64,000 nucleotides of DNA. Source: Marinitoga hydrogenitolerans DSM 16785. GTDB lineage: Bacteria; Thermotogota; Thermotogae; Petrotogales; Petrotogaceae. Location: contig NZ_FQUI01000001.1 of the NCBI RefSeq assembly GCF_900129175.1, positions 62,001-126,000 of the forward strand, written 5' to 3'. The translations under genes were made by a program, and so were the position numbers. This document shows positions 26,156 to 34,648 of the stretch, one piece after another; position 1 is the stretch's first letter, and every line of letters begins with the position of its first letter. Under the pieces are notes generated by a model, which worked only from the letters and a program-made list of their open reading frames with translations, was not told the DNA's origin and made no database searches.

Positions 26156-26168
26156 TAAAACCCCCTCC

Positions 26169-27413
26169 TTAGATTGTTTCAAAAATTTCTGTTAATGAAT
26201 TATTAGGTGACACTAATCTTACAATTATATGATTTTCTTCAAGCAAAATAGTTTTTTTTTCAAGATCTATAGCTTCTATCCTGAACATATCATGCTCTTT
26301 TATATTTAATTTTCCTTCATGTTCTATTCTAAAACCATATGGCATTATTAATACTATAACCTTAGAAGTTTTTGCTCTTAACTTAATTAAATCTGGAATT
26401 ATTTTATCTGTTAAATGTATTGATATTATAATTACAGTATCTTCATATGTAAAATATGGAAGATCATGTTCTATTATCTCCTCTATTTTGTACTCTGGTT
26501 CTTCTGTTCCTGTGGAAATTGAAAGAATATCATAATAATTTATCCAATCATTTGAAGAAATTCTCTTTATTTCTTTTCCTATCACAACGAGATTAACATC
26601 TTCATGTTTTAATTTTTGATTTCTTATAATACTTGCAGCTGCCTTTAATGCATACTCTTCATATATCTTTCTTTCACTTTTCCAAAATATATTATTCTTA
26701 GGAATACCATCTGGAAGATTCAAATCAACAAACATATAAACTTTTCCTGTTGATGTATGTGCATATTTTTTTACCATTAATTTATCGTATTTTGCAGAAA
26801 CTTTCCAATTTATTCTATTCATTGGTTCATTGTTATATTCATCAATATTTTCCACATAGGTTACGTCTTCTAAAACCCTAATATTTGACTTCTGTCCAGG
26901 AAGTAATTTTTTTAAACTTTCTTTGTTAAATTCAGAATATATGAATTCTGGCAAAACCTCTATAGTTTTATTAACCTTTTTTATTTTCCAAAATTCAAAT
27001 CCCAAAGGCGTCTTATAATTTATACTTATATAACCAATCTCTTTAATTCCTCTCGTACCAAAAGATGTAATAAATGTTATTTTTTTCTTTTCGTTTGATA
27101 ATAATTTTATTCTTTGAAACGGTGGTTTTAATCTGCTTAATAAATTTGATGGTGATATTGTAATATAGATATCTTCATTGGAGTTATTTTTTAAATATAT
27201 TCTATATTCAATTTCTTCTTCAATAAAGCATTTTTCATATTCTAAATCATATTCAATTTCTAAATTTTCAAATACTTTTTTCTTTTGAAAAAATTCATAC
27301 CATCCAAACAAAACCAACACTAATAGCAATATTGTATAATTGCTAAAATAAAATATATTAAATAATATAGAAGCTATAGACATCAATAATAAACCTTTTA
27401 TTTTATATTTCAT
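26169..27413 (-). CDS. DUF58 protein
   Basis: The 414-residue protein has two N-terminal membrane helices (about 5-45), a beta-rich extracytoplasmic or membrane-proximal region, and the DUF58 core with NRINWKVSAKYDKLMVKKY near 200, followed by a von Willebrand-like fold (FVDLNL; later VIISIHL). DUF58 proteins work with MoxR AAA+ ATPases in assembling or activating protein complexes. It is eight bases downstream of the moxR-like gene. Confidence 0.87.
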   Translation of the reverse strand: MKYKIKGLLLMSIASILFNIFYFSNYTILLLVLVLFGWYEFFQKKKVFENLEIEYDLEYEKCFIEEEIEYRIYLKNNSNEDIYITISPSNLLSRLKPPFQRIKLLSNEKKKITFITSFGTRGIKEIGYISINYKTPLGFEFWKIKKVNKTIEVLPEFIYSEFNKESLKKLLPGQKSNIRVLEDVTYVENIDEYNNEPMNRINWKVSAKYDKLMVKKYAHTSTGKVYMFVDLNLPDGIPKNNIFWKSERKIYEEYALKAAASIIRNQKLKHEDVNLVVIGKEIKRISSNDWINYYDILSISTGTEEPEYKIEEIIEHDLPYFTYEDTVIIISIHLTDKIIPDLIKLRAKTSKVIVLIMPYGFRIEHEGKLNIKEHDMFRIEAIDLEKKTILLEENHIIVRLVSPNNSLTEIFETI

Positions 27414-27421
27414 ATTATCAT

Positions 27422-28354
27422 CTACTTTATTACCTTTACTTCTTCAAGAATTTCGTTTACTAATTTATATGTTGAAACTTTTTTTATTTTTGCTTCAGCT
27501 TTTAATATAATTCTATGAGCTAAAACATATGGCGCGATTTTTTTTACATCATCTGGAATTACAAATTCTCTACCTTCTATTGCTGCCATACTTTTTGATA
27601 ATTGCATTAATGATATTGATCCCCTTGGACTGGCACCAACCTTTATATCTTTATGATTTCTTGTCCTGTTTATAATATCAACTATATATCTTTTTATTTC
27701 ATCTGAAACATGAATACCCTTTATTTCTTTTTTTACTTCCATAATTTCATCAATATTCGAAATACTATTTATATTGTTTATCGGATGCACTTTCTCCTGT
27801 GAGTCAAGCATTTTTATTTCATTTTCTATATCCGGATACCCCAAACTAAGTCTGATCATAAATCTATCTAATTGTGCCTCAGGTAATGGAAATGTACCTT
27901 CAAATTCAATAGGATTTTGAGTTGCAATAACAAAAAAACTTTGGGATAATTTATGAGTAATTCCGTCAATAGTAACCTGACTTTCTGCTAATGACTCTAA
28001 TAAAGCTGATTGAGTTCTTGGGGTTGCTCTATTAATTTCATCTCCTAAAAGAATGTTGGTAAAGATTGGTCCTTTTTTTAAAACAAACTCATTTTTATTC
28101 TTGTCATATATATATAATCCTATCAAATCATTAGGTAATAAATCTGGTGTAAATTGAACCCTTTTAAAATTTAGATCAAAAGACTTTGCCAGAGCTCTTG
28201 CTAACATAGTTTTTCCTGTTCCTGGTACATCCTCTAATAATACATGACCATTAGAAAAAAACACAGATAAAACCATTTTAATTTGTTCTTCCTTCCCCTT
28301 TATCACCTTCCCCACGTTTTTTATAATTTTTTGTGATAATTCTGCTGTTAGCAT
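27422..28354 (-). CDS. MoxR-family AAA+ ATPase
   Basis: The 310-residue chaperone-like ATPase has Walker A DVPGTGKTMLA, Walker B LGDEINRA, sensor 1 ATQNPIEFEGTFPLPEAQLDRF (MoxR insert) and a C-terminal lid domain with GASPRGS. The start at ATG 28354 is preferred because GGAGGTGTAGG lies just upstream; the frame extends a further 21 codons without a ribosome site. A TATAAT on minus (28392-28397) may be its -10 box. Confidence 0.93.
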   Translation of the reverse strand: MLTAELSQKIIKNVGKVIKGKEEQIKMVLSVFFSNGHVLLEDVPGTGKTMLARALAKSFDLNFKRVQFTPDLLPNDLIGLYIYDKNKNEFVLKKGPIFTNILLGDEINRATPRTQSALLESLAESQVTIDGITHKLSQSFFVIATQNPIEFEGTFPLPEAQLDRFMIRLSLGYPDIENEIKMLDSQEKVHPINNINSISNIDEIMEVKKEIKGIHVSDEIKRYIVDIINRTRNHKDIKVGASPRGSISLMQLSKSMAAIEGREFVIPDDVKKIAPYVLAHRIILKAEAKIKKVSTYKLVNEILEEVKVIK

Positions 28355-28401
28355 CCTACACCTCCAATATTTCTTGATTTTATACATAAAAATTATATCA
28401 T

Positions 28402-28425
28402 AAAAAAATGCTCCCATAAGGGAGC
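28402..28425 (-). terminator. Intrinsic terminator of the exporter operon
   Basis: On minus, GCTCCC-TTAT-GGGAGC is followed by A and seven T. It lies 86 bases past the permease stop and just before the MoxR gene, separating the two units. Confidence 0.88.
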
Positions 28426-28510
28426 CAATGTTGGTTATTTTATTATTTATATTAAGGGGTTGTAATACTATTATATACTTTGTTTCTTAAAATTGTCTTA
28501 GAATTGTTTT

Positions 28511-30112
28511 TCATTCCCATTTCTTCATTCTTTCTTTTACGTTATTTAATTCTTTATAAGATAAATATATAGTTAAGAATATTAAGATTATAGGCAATAC
28601 TCCCCCGAGAAAATGGTATAAAGCAGTTGAGTCAAATAAGAAATCAATTAATTGTTCTTTTATTTCTATATTTTTTAAAGAGGAAATATATAAATTTCCT
28701 GGCAAAAATATTCCAAGTCCAAGTCCAAGAATAATGCCTTCAAGATAAAAAACTTCTTTTCCACTTATAATATTTTTTTGGGATAAATCTCTTTTAGGAT
28801 TTTTTAAATAAAGACTAATTCCGAGTATGGAAGAATACATAATTATTAAAATTACTGGAATAATACTCCAAAAAACCTCTATAGATGCTTTTCCTGATAA
28901 ATATATTAATACTGTTATAGCAATATACTCAACAACGTATATTATAAAAGGCATAAATGCTTTTGAAAAAATTAAATGTCCTATTTTGATAGGGTATAAT
29001 TTTGGTACTGGCCATAATTTCCCTTCATATGAAATGGCGTAAATAGCAACCATTGCAGCATAAATAGCAGCGATCATAACAAAAATAATACTTATCATAT
29101 CAAGTGATGTAGAAGAAAACATAAATATTATTGGAAAAAATAAAGGATATAATAAAAGGAAAAACGTTTGTGAATCTCTAAAAAGCAGTTTAAAATCTTT
29201 TTTTAATATTGGGAATTTTGAGCTTTTAAACTTAATTTCTGCTTTTTTCTTTTTTCCCTTTTTTCTTGATACAGAAAATTCAAGTGTATTTGATAAGTAA
29301 TAAATTACATAAGATAATATAAGTATAGTTGAATACAGCAAAATCAAGAAAGGAATACTACCTTTCATTACTTTAATTACCCATGTATGAGGCCAGAAAA
29401 TATTTAAGATTATATTTGACATTCTTTCAAGGGCGTTGGCTAATTGAGAAGGAGGAGTATTTGCAAAGTTGGGGAGTAAATTACTAATTCCAACATAGAA
29501 AAAAATACTTATAAAATACATAATCATTGTCCAGCGCTTAGCGGACGTTTTTGTTAAAAATTTTGAAAATAATATACCTCCTAAATTTGAAATTAATAAC
29601 AATAGAATTAAAAATCCAATGCCTCCAAGTATGCTGAAAATAATGCTATTTTTAGCTATTAAAGCATAAACTGCAAAAATTGGTATCATCATTCCCAGAG
29701 GGAGCCCGGCCATTATTAAACTATCAATGGCACTTGCTATATATATCGATGAACGCCTTATTGGCATAGAAAGCAACAATTGAGTCATTTCACTTTCATA
29801 TAAATTTGCAACAATAGCAGGTGAATAATTTAAGAAAAACATGAATCCCATAAGTAGAAACCACATTCCAAAAATCACATCTAAAATAGTCCAGGGCAAA
29901 TTTATACCTAATTGAGAAAACGGAATGTTTAATTCTTTAAACATAAAATACATCATCGGGGCGAGAGAACCTCCAAATATTATAGCAGGAAGTATATAAG
30001 CCATTAAAGCTCCCCATGGGCCTCGCTTTTTATATGTGCCATCTTTTTTCTGTTTTGGTCTTAATTTATTTTGATATGAATATTTTAATATTAATATAAT
30101 CTTATTTTTCAT
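28511..30112 (-). CDS. ABC-2-type exporter permease
   Basis: The 533-residue membrane protein has about twelve helices in two sets of six, separated by a charged segment (near 270-285, RKKGKKKKAEIK). It starts with a basic cytoplasmic leader. The size and paired layout fit fused ABC-2 permeases. The substrate is unknown. It lies ten bases after the ATPase gene and is the last gene of the two-component/export operon. Confidence 0.82.
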   Translation of the reverse strand: MKNKIILILKYSYQNKLRPKQKKDGTYKKRGPWGALMAYILPAIIFGGSLAPMMYFMFKELNIPFSQLGINLPWTILDVIFGMWFLLMGFMFFLNYSPAIVANLYESEMTQLLLSMPIRRSSIYIASAIDSLIMAGLPLGMMIPIFAVYALIAKNSIIFSILGGIGFLILLLLISNLGGILFSKFLTKTSAKRWTMIMYFISIFFYVGISNLLPNFANTPPSQLANALERMSNIILNIFWPHTWVIKVMKGSIPFLILLYSTILILSYVIYYLSNTLEFSVSRKKGKKKKAEIKFKSSKFPILKKDFKLLFRDSQTFFLLLYPLFFPIIFMFSSTSLDMISIIFVMIAAIYAAMVAIYAISYEGKLWPVPKLYPIKIGHLIFSKAFMPFIIYVVEYIAITVLIYLSGKASIEVFWSIIPVILIIMYSSILGISLYLKNPKRDLSQKNIISGKEVFYLEGIILGLGLGIFLPGNLYISSLKNIEIKEQLIDFLFDSTALYHFLGGVLPIILIFLTIYLSYKELNNVKERMKKWE

Positions 30113-30122
30113 TAGATCCCCC

Positions 30123-30875
30123 CTATAATTCCTTTATTATATCATCTAATTCCCCAGCACCTGTTAATTCAAGGAATAAATCTTCAAGTGTTTGTTTTTC
30201 ACCAGTTTTTGATAGGCTTTTTAATTCTTCCAATGTTCCTTCAGCTATTAAATTACCACTTGATATTATACCAATTCTATCACACATTTTTTCTGCAATC
30301 TCAAGAATATGTGTTGTCATAAATATTGTTGCACCTTCATGAGCGTATTTTTCTATTAGCATTTTTAATATTTTTGCAGATTTTGCATCGAGGCCAACTG
30401 TAGGTTCATCTAAAAATATAACTTTTGGTTTTCGCATTAATACAGAAGCAACCATTAACTTTTGTTTCATTCCATGAGAATAATCTCCAATAAAAGAATC
30501 AAGATAATCAATTTCAAAGGCATCACAGATTTCATCAAGCCTTTTTTTTGCATCATCTTTTCTGACTTCATATATATCCATAATAAATTCAATAAATTCC
30601 GATCCTTTTAAGTTTTCATACATTTTTGGTTCGTCAGGAACTACTCCGATATTAGCTTTGATTTTAATTTCATGTGTTTTCATATTCATTCCAAGAATTT
30701 CGATATTTCCATCTGAAGGTTGTAATGTTCCGGTTAGCATCCTTATAGTAGTGGTTTTTCCTGCACCATTTGGGCCTAAAAAACCATAGATTTCTCCGGG
30801 TTTGATATCAAGGTTTATGTTATTTACCGCAGTGAAATCCCCAAATTTCCTCACCAAATTCCTTGCTTTAATCAT
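30123..30875 (-). CDS. ABC transporter ATP-binding protein of the exporter
   Basis: The 250-residue protein has Walker A GPNGAGKTT, signature YSHGMKQKLM, Walker B VIFLDEPTVGLD and switch histidine TTHILEIAE. It is of the CcmA/NatA exporter type and probably energises the adjacent permease. ATG at 30875 has GGAGG eight bases upstream; the in-frame GTG at 30884 is part of that ribosome site. It starts 16 bases after the response-regulator stop. Confidence 0.93.
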   Translation of the reverse strand: MIKARNLVRKFGDFTAVNNINLDIKPGEIYGFLGPNGAGKTTTIRMLTGTLQPSDGNIEILGMNMKTHEIKIKANIGVVPDEPKMYENLKGSEFIEFIMDIYEVRKDDAKKRLDEICDAFEIDYLDSFIGDYSHGMKQKLMVASVLMRKPKVIFLDEPTVGLDAKSAKILKMLIEKYAHEGATIFMTTHILEIAEKMCDRIGIISSGNLIAEGTLEELKSLSKTGEKQTLEDLFLELTGAGELDDIIKEL

Positions 30876-30890
30876 AAGTTGCACCTCCGT

Positions 30891-31616
30891 TTAAAAATTG
30901 AATTTATTTTTTATATAATTTAAATGGCTTCTGCCAATTTTCAGTTCAGTTCCATTATCAAGTTCTAAAATATAATCCCGAACAAAAAATTTTTTAAATT
31001 TTTTTATATGTTCAATTGAGACAATATAACTTTTGTGTATTCTAATAAATTTTTCCGGGTCTAATTTCATTTCTAAATTTTTTAAAGTATCATCATAGTA
31101 ATATTCCTGATTTTTTGTACATAAAAAAACATATTTATCCTCTGCCTTGAAGTAATATACATCAGTTTCTGGAATTATTAATATAATATCTCTGTCTTTT
31201 ACCGAAAATTTATTTATGTATTGTATATTAATATTATCTAATATTTTTTTAGTTAATAACTTTTTTCTTTCCGTTGTTCTATCTATAGCTATTTTTAATC
31301 GTTTTAAATCAAAAGGTTTTAGTAAATAATCTATAGCATTTTCTTCAAAAGCTTTTATAGCATATTCTTGATATGCCGTTATAAAAATCACAAGTGGTTC
31401 ATAAGATAAATTTTTTAAAATTTCAAAACCACTTTTTTCTGGTAGATTAATATCAAGAAATAATAGATCAGGTCTTTTTTCTTCTATTAAATCAATGGCT
31501 TCGTCACCATTTTTGCTTTCACCTATTATTTCAATGCTTTCAAAATTTTCCAGCATTTTTTTTAATCTATTTAAAGCTCTCTCTTCATCCTCGATTATAA
31601 TACATTTAATCATCAT
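30891..31616 (-). CDS. LytTR-family response regulator
   Basis: The 241-residue protein has a receiver domain with acidic pocket EDE (9-11), phospho-acceptor D55 (LFLDINLPE), the conserved Thr in FITAYQEYA and Lys in LLKPF, then a LytTR DNA-binding domain (about 135-241: RIHKSYIVSIEHIKKF and KIGRSHLNYIK). LytTR proteins bind paired direct repeats upstream of target promoters. The ATG overlaps the kinase stop by four bases. Confidence 0.95.
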   Translation of the reverse strand: MMIKCIIIEDEERALNRLKKMLENFESIEIIGESKNGDEAIDLIEEKRPDLLFLDINLPEKSGFEILKNLSYEPLVIFITAYQEYAIKAFEENAIDYLLKPFDLKRLKIAIDRTTERKKLLTKKILDNINIQYINKFSVKDRDIILIIPETDVYYFKAEDKYVFLCTKNQEYYYDDTLKNLEMKLDPEKFIRIHKSYIVSIEHIKKFKKFFVRDYILELDNGTELKIGRSHLNYIKNKFNF

Positions 31617-32629
31617 ATTTCCCCCATATTTTGTATTGATATAATAACTTTTATACCTGATGGATTATTTTGATATATATTAAAATTAGCATTATTTTTA
31701 TATATAAGATTTAGTCTATTGATAACACTTGAAATGCCAAAGCCATATCTTATATTTTCAACTTTTCCTATACCATTATCAGATATTTCTATTATAAATA
31801 AAGTGTTTTTTAGATGTATATTTATATTTATAAAACCGCCATTTTTTTTTGGAGCAATGCCATGGATTATGGCATTTTCCACCAAAGGTTCTATAATTAG
31901 TGTAGGAATTTTATAATTTAAAGTTTTTTTATCAATGTTTATATAATATTTTAATCTATCTCCAAGTCTCACTTTTTCAATTTCTAGATATTTTGTTACT
32001 ATATTTAATTCATCTTCAACAGTACAAAAATCTTTGTCTGAAGAGTATAATATTTTTCTATATATGTCTGAAAGATTTATAATAATTTGTTCAACTTTTT
32101 CAGGAGATTCATATGCCAGATCTATTATAGCATTCAATGTATTAAAAAGAAAATGTGGGTTTAATTTAGCCCTAAGCGCTATTAATTCTGATTTTAACTT
32201 TTCGCTTTTTAATTTTTCGTTTTCAATGATTTTAATTCTGAGTTTTCTATATATTAAAATTATTGATACAATTAAAAAAATAAGTATAATATTAACAATT
32301 AAAAATAAGTATTTATATGAAGGGGAAAGATTAAATGATAATAAATTTGACATAATATATTCTGAAATAACTATACCAGAAAAAAAACTAAAAATCAAAA
32401 TTAAAAATTGTAAAATTTTTCTTAAAAATTGTATTTCAATTTTTATAAACGAATACAATAATTTTTCCAGTAAAAAATATATTATTCCAATTGAATTAGA
32501 AAAAATTTCGGCAATTATTAATCCATGCCAGAAATTAAAATAAGGAGAAAAAATATATATGAGAATTAATATAAATATAGAACTTATCTGATTTTCTACT
32601 AAAATAATGTGCAATTTTTTATTTTTCAT
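31613..32629 (-). CDS. LytS-type sensor histidine kinase
   Basis: The 338-residue kinase has four membrane helices (about 12-30, 38-60, 72-98, 108-127) and almost no extracytoplasmic domain. A short coiled coil leads to the His_kinase motif LNPHFLFNTLNAI (phospho-acceptor H159), then an ATPase domain with N box PLVENAIIHG, G1 ISDNGIG and G2 GFGISSV. Such intramembrane-sensing kinases detect changes in or at the membrane. It overlaps both the upstream exported-protein gene (11 bases) and the regulator gene (4 bases). Confidence 0.93.
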   Translation of the reverse strand: MKNKKLHIILVENQISSIFILILIYIFSPYFNFWHGLIIAEIFSNSIGIIYFLLEKLLYSFIKIEIQFLRKILQFLILIFSFFSGIVISEYIMSNLLSFNLSPSYKYLFLIVNIILIFLIVSIILIYRKLRIKIIENEKLKSEKLKSELIALRAKLNPHFLFNTLNAIIDLAYESPEKVEQIIINLSDIYRKILYSSDKDFCTVEDELNIVTKYLEIEKVRLGDRLKYYINIDKKTLNYKIPTLIIEPLVENAIIHGIAPKKNGGFININIHLKNTLFIIEISDNGIGKVENIRYGFGISSVINRLNLIYKNNANFNIYQNNPSGIKVIISIQNMGEI

Positions 32630-33158
32630 AATATATCAACCTATAATAATTTGGATATTCTTTTAATTTTTTTAATAAAGATTTTGCTTTTTCTTTATTA
32701 TCAAATTCATATATCCGGTATAATTTATACAATACTTCACCAAAGTCAAATTTATTTTTGAAATCATCATTCACTCTAATATAAATATATTCAAAATCAT
32801 TAATAAAAATTTTTCTCGCAAAGTCATATGATAAAATTTCAAATGCGGTTTTTCCTCTTATATATCGATATATGAGGTTGTCAAAATTCTCTTTGACAAC
32901 CTCTTTCATTTCCAGCATTCCACTATAAAGATAATAATATTTTAAAGGTAAAAACCATTCATGTTTTGCTTTTTTAACCAACACACTCCCATGGATTATT
33001 TTATTTAATCCATTTTTACTCGATTCTGTAGTATTTAATATCTTATTTAATTCAGCCTTATTTAATTTATCAAAATTATTCAGATAGTAATTTAATATAT
33101 TTTCTGAAAATACGTATGAAGAAAGTAAAAGTAATATAATTATAATCCGTTTTTTCAT
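32619..33158 (-). CDS. Exported protein of unknown function
   Basis: The 179-residue product has a signal peptide (MKKRIIIILLLLSSYVFS) and a mature part that is predicted helical, rich in Lys, Tyr, Leu and Asn, with TPR-like helix pairs. No family is recognised. It shares one base with the stop of the barrel gene upstream and overlaps the kinase start by 11 bases, so it is part of the same translational chain and could be a periplasmic input to the kinase. Confidence 0.7.
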   Translation of the reverse strand: MKKRIIIILLLLSSYVFSENILNYYLNNFDKLNKAELNKILNTTESSKNGLNKIIHGSVLVKKAKHEWFLPLKYYYLYSGMLEMKEVVKENFDNLIYRYIRGKTAFEILSYDFARKIFINDFEYIYIRVNDDFKNKFDFGEVLYKLYRIYEFDNKEKAKSLLKKLKEYPNYYRLIYYEK

Positions 33159-33799
33159 TAGAACCCCCAGATAATTCCCGCTCCAAATGAATAATAGTAG
33201 TTATAATTAGGCACATTATCCGTTATTTGATATTCTCCTTCAATTTTCCAGTTTTCGGGTGAATAATTATATGTGAATTTACCTTCTATTACAACACTTA
33301 AGAATTCCATTAGGTTTAAATAAATTTTAGCTCTTGGGGAAATAGAAACTTCTTCTCTTTTTAATTGTACCACATATGGAACAGAATCAATATTATTTAC
33401 AATATCATCAATAGATTTTCCATTTCTTGATTCATCAACTTTTTTACTTACAATAGTTTCTCCGCCACCCAGGCCAATTCCAACATCAATATTTATTATG
33501 TTTAAATTAATTTGTTTTCCGAAAGTGAAATATCCTTGAGAAACATATAATTTATAATTTCCGTTTGTAGTTTCACCACTATAACCTTCTCCACCAAAGT
33601 AAGAACCGCCTGGTATTATACCAAAACCGCCACCACCTTGTAAAATTAATTCATCGAAAGATAAATAATCTTTTAAAGGGTTAATCTGTTTTACCTGATC
33701 TTTAGGAATGTAATTAAGTATATATCCACCGCCACCAAAATTAATTGAAAATATTGAAACAGAAAATACCAGAGTAAAAATTAAAATCATTTTTTTCAT
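33158..33799 (-). CDS. Small outer-envelope beta-barrel-like protein
   Basis: The 213-residue product has a signal peptide (MKKMILIFTLVFSVSIFS), a glycine-rich N-terminal region with GGGG clusters, amphipathic strands and a C-terminal strand ending in phenylalanine (SFGAGIIWGF), which is typical of outer-membrane barrels. The size suits an eight-strand barrel. No named family is recognised. The ATG at 33799 has GGAGG eight bases upstream. Confidence 0.7.
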   Translation of the reverse strand: MKKMILIFTLVFSVSIFSINFGGGGYILNYIPKDQVKQINPLKDYLSFDELILQGGGGFGIIPGGSYFGGEGYSGETTNGNYKLYVSQGYFTFGKQINLNIINIDVGIGLGGGETIVSKKVDESRNGKSIDDIVNNIDSVPYVVQLKREEVSISPRAKIYLNLMEFLSVVIEGKFTYNYSPENWKIEGEYQITDNVPNYNYYYSFGAGIIWGF

Positions 33800-33812
33800 A
33801 ATATACACCTCC

Positions 33813-34514
33813 TCAATATTTTATAATTTGAATATTTTTATTTGAATTTATCTTACCAGTATTATTTTTATTCATTTTTACTGTTATATTTTCTGAAATA
33901 GAATTTATTTTAATATTTCTGGAATCATTCCATGTATCCAGAAAAAAGATATTGCCACTTATAGATATGCTATCAAGATTTATATTTTTTAACATTTTAG
34001 CCTTTATGTCTATAATCAGCGAAACACTATCAACATTTAAATTTTTTGCAAAAATATTTCCATTGATCCTTATACTTGTTCCATCAATATTTAGAGTATT
34101 TCCAATAAAGGTGAATGTATTTTTTAGTATAATATTAGTTCCAGATATTTCTGCAATATTACTATTTACATTGCCATTTAACGTTATATTTAATCCGTTT
34201 ATTTCAATATTTTCATATGTATATTTAGTTCCAATAATTATTTCGAGATATCTATTTCTACTTCCGCTATTTAAAATTAATTCTTTATCTCTTTTTTTAA
34301 TTAATATTTTAGATGGATAATATATTTGCGTGGCTTCAGGATCGAATTTTATATTTACATTTAAACCAGTAATTTTTATTTCTTTAATATCTTTTAAATT
34401 CATGGTTTTATCTGGTATTAGCGAATAATCGTTAATGCTATATTCTGTAATTTGAAGTGCCATTAAAATAAAAACGATTCCAACTAAAGGAATAAAATAC
34501 CAATATTCTCTCAT
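33813..34514 (-). CDS. Membrane-anchored beta-repeat protein (DUF4097/adhesin-like)
   Basis: The 233-residue protein has one N-terminal membrane helix (about 4-22) and then a ladder of short beta repeats with motifs such as INGLNITLNGN, ISGTNIILKN, IDGTSIRINGN and LDSISISGNIF, spaced by about 20 residues. This resembles the beta-helix of DUF4097 or bactofilin-like proteins; family membership is an inference. It is the first gene of the two-component/export operon. The start is ATG 34514; the earlier frame start at 34529 is just before a GGAGGTGAT ribosome site. Confidence 0.7.
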   Translation of the reverse strand: MREYWYFIPLVGIVFILMALQITEYSINDYSLIPDKTMNLKDIKEIKITGLNVNIKFDPEATQIYYPSKILIKKRDKELILNSGSRNRYLEIIIGTKYTYENIEINGLNITLNGNVNSNIAEISGTNIILKNTFTFIGNTLNIDGTSIRINGNIFAKNLNVDSVSLIIDIKAKMLKNINLDSISISGNIFFLDTWNDSRNIKINSISENITVKMNKNNTGKINSNKNIQIIKY

Positions 34515-34568
34515 ATTATCACCTCCCATATCTATAATAACTCTGATAAAAAATCATTCAAAATACTT

Positions 34569-34603
34569 TTTGATAATATGTCATATAAATTGATATATTG
34601 TCA
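34569..34603 (-). promoter_or_regulatory. Tandem operator-like repeats and possible promoter of the two-component/export operon
   Basis: Two 14-bp repeats, TTGATAATATGTCA (34569-34582) and TTGATATATTGTCA (34589-34602), match at 11 of 14 positions and are exactly 20 bases apart. Each also has TGA-N7-TCA dyad symmetry. On minus a perfect TTGACA (34598-34603) starts the distal repeat and TATTAT (34572-34577) lies in the proximal one with a long spacer of 20. This is 55-90 bases before the first operon gene. Confidence 0.5.
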
Positions 34604-34648
34604 ATAAAGTAAAAAGCAGTTCCAAATCGGAACTGCTTTTTACTTTAT
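34602..34648 (-). terminator. Terminator of the PHP-type hydrolase gene
   Basis: A 21-bp perfect inverted repeat with a 5-nt loop contains the hydrolase stop codon. The GC core GCAGTTCC/GGAACTGC is followed on minus by TTTTTACTTT, acting as the U-tract. It directly abuts the operator region of the next operon. Confidence 0.9.
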
